DNA of 7,701 bases, from positions 1 through 7,701 of the forward strand of contig JAQBOT010000479.1 of the NCBI GenBank assembly GCA_028287885.1, in the 5' to 3' direction. The stretch comes from Pedobacter sp. GTDB lineage: Bacteria > Bacteroidota > Bacteroidia > Sphingobacteriales > Sphingobacteriaceae. Below, in pieces: positions 6,402 to 7,701 of the stretch. Within the stretch, counting starts at the first letter, position 1; the number at the start of each line of letters is the position of its first letter. The notes beneath the pieces are model-generated. The model saw nothing but the letters and a program-made list of their open reading frames with translations, searched no databases and was not told where the DNA came from. The position numbers and the translations under genes are program-made.

Positions 6402-7442
6402 ATGGAATTAGGAATATACACGTTTGCAGATCTGCCGGTTGACAGTAGTACGGGAAAATATGGATCGGCGCATCAGCGTTTACAGGATTTAATAGAAGAG
6501 ATTGTACTTGCAGATGAGGTGGGTTTAGATGTGTTTGCTCTTGGAGAGCATCATCGGCCAGAATATGCTGTATCTTCTCCAGCTGTGGTTCTGGCTGGAG
6601 CAGCAGTAAAAACAAAACAGATTAAGCTTTCTAGTTCTGTTACTGTTCTTAGTTCAGACGATCCAGTCCGGGTATTTCAAGATTTTTCAACACTTGACCT
6701 TCTATCTAATGGCCGTGCCGAAATCATGGTGGGTCGGGGATCTTTTATTGAATCATTTCCGTTGTTCGGATATAATTTGAAGGACTACGACGAGCTGTTC
6801 AGCGAAAAGCTTGCATTATTGCTTAAATTAAATTCATCGGAAGTGCTGAGTTGGACGGGCAAATTTAGACCCTCGTTCCAAGGTCTCGGCGTTTATCCTA
6901 GACCATTACAGACTGAATTGCCAATTTGGATCGCTGTTGGTGGAACGCAAAGTTCTGTTGTCCGTGCAGCCCAGTTGGGTGTCCCGATGGCCATTGCAAT
7001 CATCGGGGGTTCTCCTGCTCAGTTTGCTCCACTCACAAAATTGTATCGTGATATTTCAAAAGCATCGGGACATGATCCCAGCAAAGTTCAGCTGAGCATT
7101 AATTCGCATGCATTTATCGCAGATTCAGCACCGGACGCAGCAAACATTTTTTACCCAGGATATTCAAGATCCATGAACAAGCTTGGTCGCGAAAGGGGAT
7201 GGGCACCATTCAACCGAAATCAGTTTGATCAATCCATAAGCAAGCATTCTGCACTATTGGTTGGCAGTCCACAACAAGTTATCGACAAAATTCTTTATGA
7301 ACACGAGCTTTTTGGACATACGCGCTTTCTGGCGCAGATGGATGTTGGGGGTGTGCCGCATAAAGATCTTATGCGCTCGATTGAACTACTCGGAACAGCC
7401 GTAGCCCCGGTAGTTAGAAAAGAGTTAAACAAAAATTTATAA
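6402..7442 (+). CDS. LLM-class flavin-dependent oxidoreductase (bacterial luciferase-like monooxygenase)
   Basis: The 346-residue soluble protein has the (beta/alpha)8 luciferase-like fold. Markers are MELGIYTFADLP at the N terminus, DEVGLDVFALGEHHRPEYAVSSPAVVLA (38-65) with the family's GEHH motif, LSSSVTVLSSDDPVRVFQDFSTLDLLSNGRAEIMVGRGSF (76-114) and PIWIAVGG (174-181), all typical of FMN-binding LLM enzymes. The pattern is closest to the Atu2307/SP_0267 type of probable LLM oxidoreductases (TIGR03858-like). It would use reduced FMN, supplied by a separate reductase, to oxygenate an unknown small molecule; function remains generic. The length is full and no frame breaks are seen. ATG 6402 directly precedes the conserved first strand. 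The gene ends in TAA (7440-7442) abutting the stop of the convergent DUF5686 gene. Confidence 0.9.
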   Translation: MELGIYTFADLPVDSSTGKYGSAHQRLQDLIEEIVLADEVGLDVFALGEHHRPEYAVSSPAVVLAGAAVKTKQIKLSSSVTVLSSDDPVRVFQDFSTLDLLSNGRAEIMVGRGSFIESFPLFGYNLKDYDELFSEKLALLLKLNSSEVLSWTGKFRPSFQGLGVYPRPLQTELPIWIAVGGTQSSVVRAAQLGVPMAIAIIGGSPAQFAPLTKLYRDISKASGHDPSKVQLSINSHAFIADSAPDAANIFYPGYSRSMNKLGRERGWAPFNRNQFDQSISKHSALLVGSPQQVIDKILYEHELFGHTRFLAQMDVGGVPHKDLMRSIELLGTAVAPVVRKELNKNL

Positions 7443-7701
7443 TTCAATTTTTATTTTGGCGCGAATTCCATACGATGGTGCATCGGGATGATTCAAGTAG
7501 TTGAATCGTTTCACCAGGTCAATTCTCAGGAATTTGAAAATGTTACCTAAACCAATGCTACCTTCTGCATAGGGAAGCTTACTGAAGGTATAAGTGGTCT
7601 GGATACCTTCACTGTTAACCGGAAATGGCAAAAGGTCTGAATTCCTGTTTGGATCATTTTCCTGCCTAACGCCTCCGTAAACGGCCTTAAACGAAACATA
7701 T
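7437..7701 (-). CDS. DUF5686-family outer-membrane protein, C-terminal end (5' end beyond window)
   Basis: The - strand frame is open from the right edge to a TAA read at 7439-7437, giving the last 87 residues; a TTG at 7631 is internal, since coding continues upstream through VSFKAVYGGVRQENDPNRNSD. The end is typical of the beta-barrel domain of Bacteroidota DUF5686 / carboxypeptidase-regulatory-like proteins: LLPFPVNSEGIQTTYTF, then KLPYAEGSIGLGNIFKFLRI, then DLVKRFNYLNHPDAPSYGIR, and a final alternating strand ending in KIKIEL. These are surface or outer-membrane proteins of unknown function with TonB-receptor-like architecture. The visible part has no catalytic motif. The family call rests on the G(L/V).NIFKFLR(I/V)D(L/A)V.R..YL..P motif and the amphipathic C-terminal strand. 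Confidence 0.8.
   Translation of the reverse strand, partial: YVSFKAVYGGVRQENDPNRNSDLLPFPVNSEGIQTTYTFSKLPYAEGSIGLGNIFKFLRIDLVKRFNYLNHPDAPSYGIRAKIKIEL

Noticed and set aside
6373..6615. 80-codon frame on the - strand
   Set aside because: It runs opposite the conserved N-terminal half of the LLM monooxygenase and has no family features.
1..7701. Defence system, mobile element or biosynthetic cluster
   Set aside because: No transposase, integrase, nuclease, toxin-antitoxin, NRPS/PKS or CRISPR features are found; all larger ORFs have ordinary family matches.

Overview
The window looks like chromosomal DNA from a member of the Bacteroidota, most likely the family Sphingobacteriaceae (Pedobacter-like). 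The reasons are: the C-terminal signature of a DUF5686 outer-membrane protein at the right edge, Bacteroidota-style Wzz, Wzx and EpsG proteins, A/T-rich start regions with almost no Shine-Dalgarno sequence, and a promoter element of the Bacteroidota type (TAnnTTTG) before the MFS gene. The genus is inferred from protein style only.

Positions 1-4048 hold the 3' end of a surface-polysaccharide cluster on the + strand. In order it carries the tail of a Wzz/GumC-type chain-length regulator, a Wzx-type flippase, an EpsG/Wzy-type polymerase and two GT-A fold family 2 glycosyltransferases. The genes are tightly packed: gaps of 35, 24 and 9 bases and one overlap of 16 bases. Together they form a classic Wzx/Wzy assembly line: the glycosyltransferases extend a lipid-linked repeat unit in the cytoplasm, Wzx flips it, EpsG polymerises it and Wzz sets chain length. 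The initiating phosphoglycosyltransferase and the export porin are not in the window and should lie to the left. The cluster stops abruptly after the second glycosyltransferase at a tandem TAATAG stop.

Positions 4049-4481 are the boundary. A small, very hydrophilic acidic protein with a repeated VGDV motif is probably encoded on the - strand. It is divergent from an MFS drug/metabolite efflux gene, whose promoter carries a perfect 7-bp inverted repeat over the expected transcription start.

Positions 4482-7442 hold three + strand genes not obviously related to the polysaccharide cluster: the MFS transporter, a six-helix PAP2_C / sphingomyelin-synthase-like membrane protein, and an LLM-class flavin-dependent monooxygenase. 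The last gene runs convergently into the tail of a DUF5686-type outer-membrane protein on the - strand, with the two stop codons back to back.

Overall this is mostly ordinary genome. I see no CRISPR, transposon, tRNA/rRNA, phage or recognisable defence system. The points worth a second look are the SMS-like PAP2 protein in a sphingolipid-making lineage, the operator before the MFS gene, the small VGDV-repeat protein, and the odd TTG start of the flippase.
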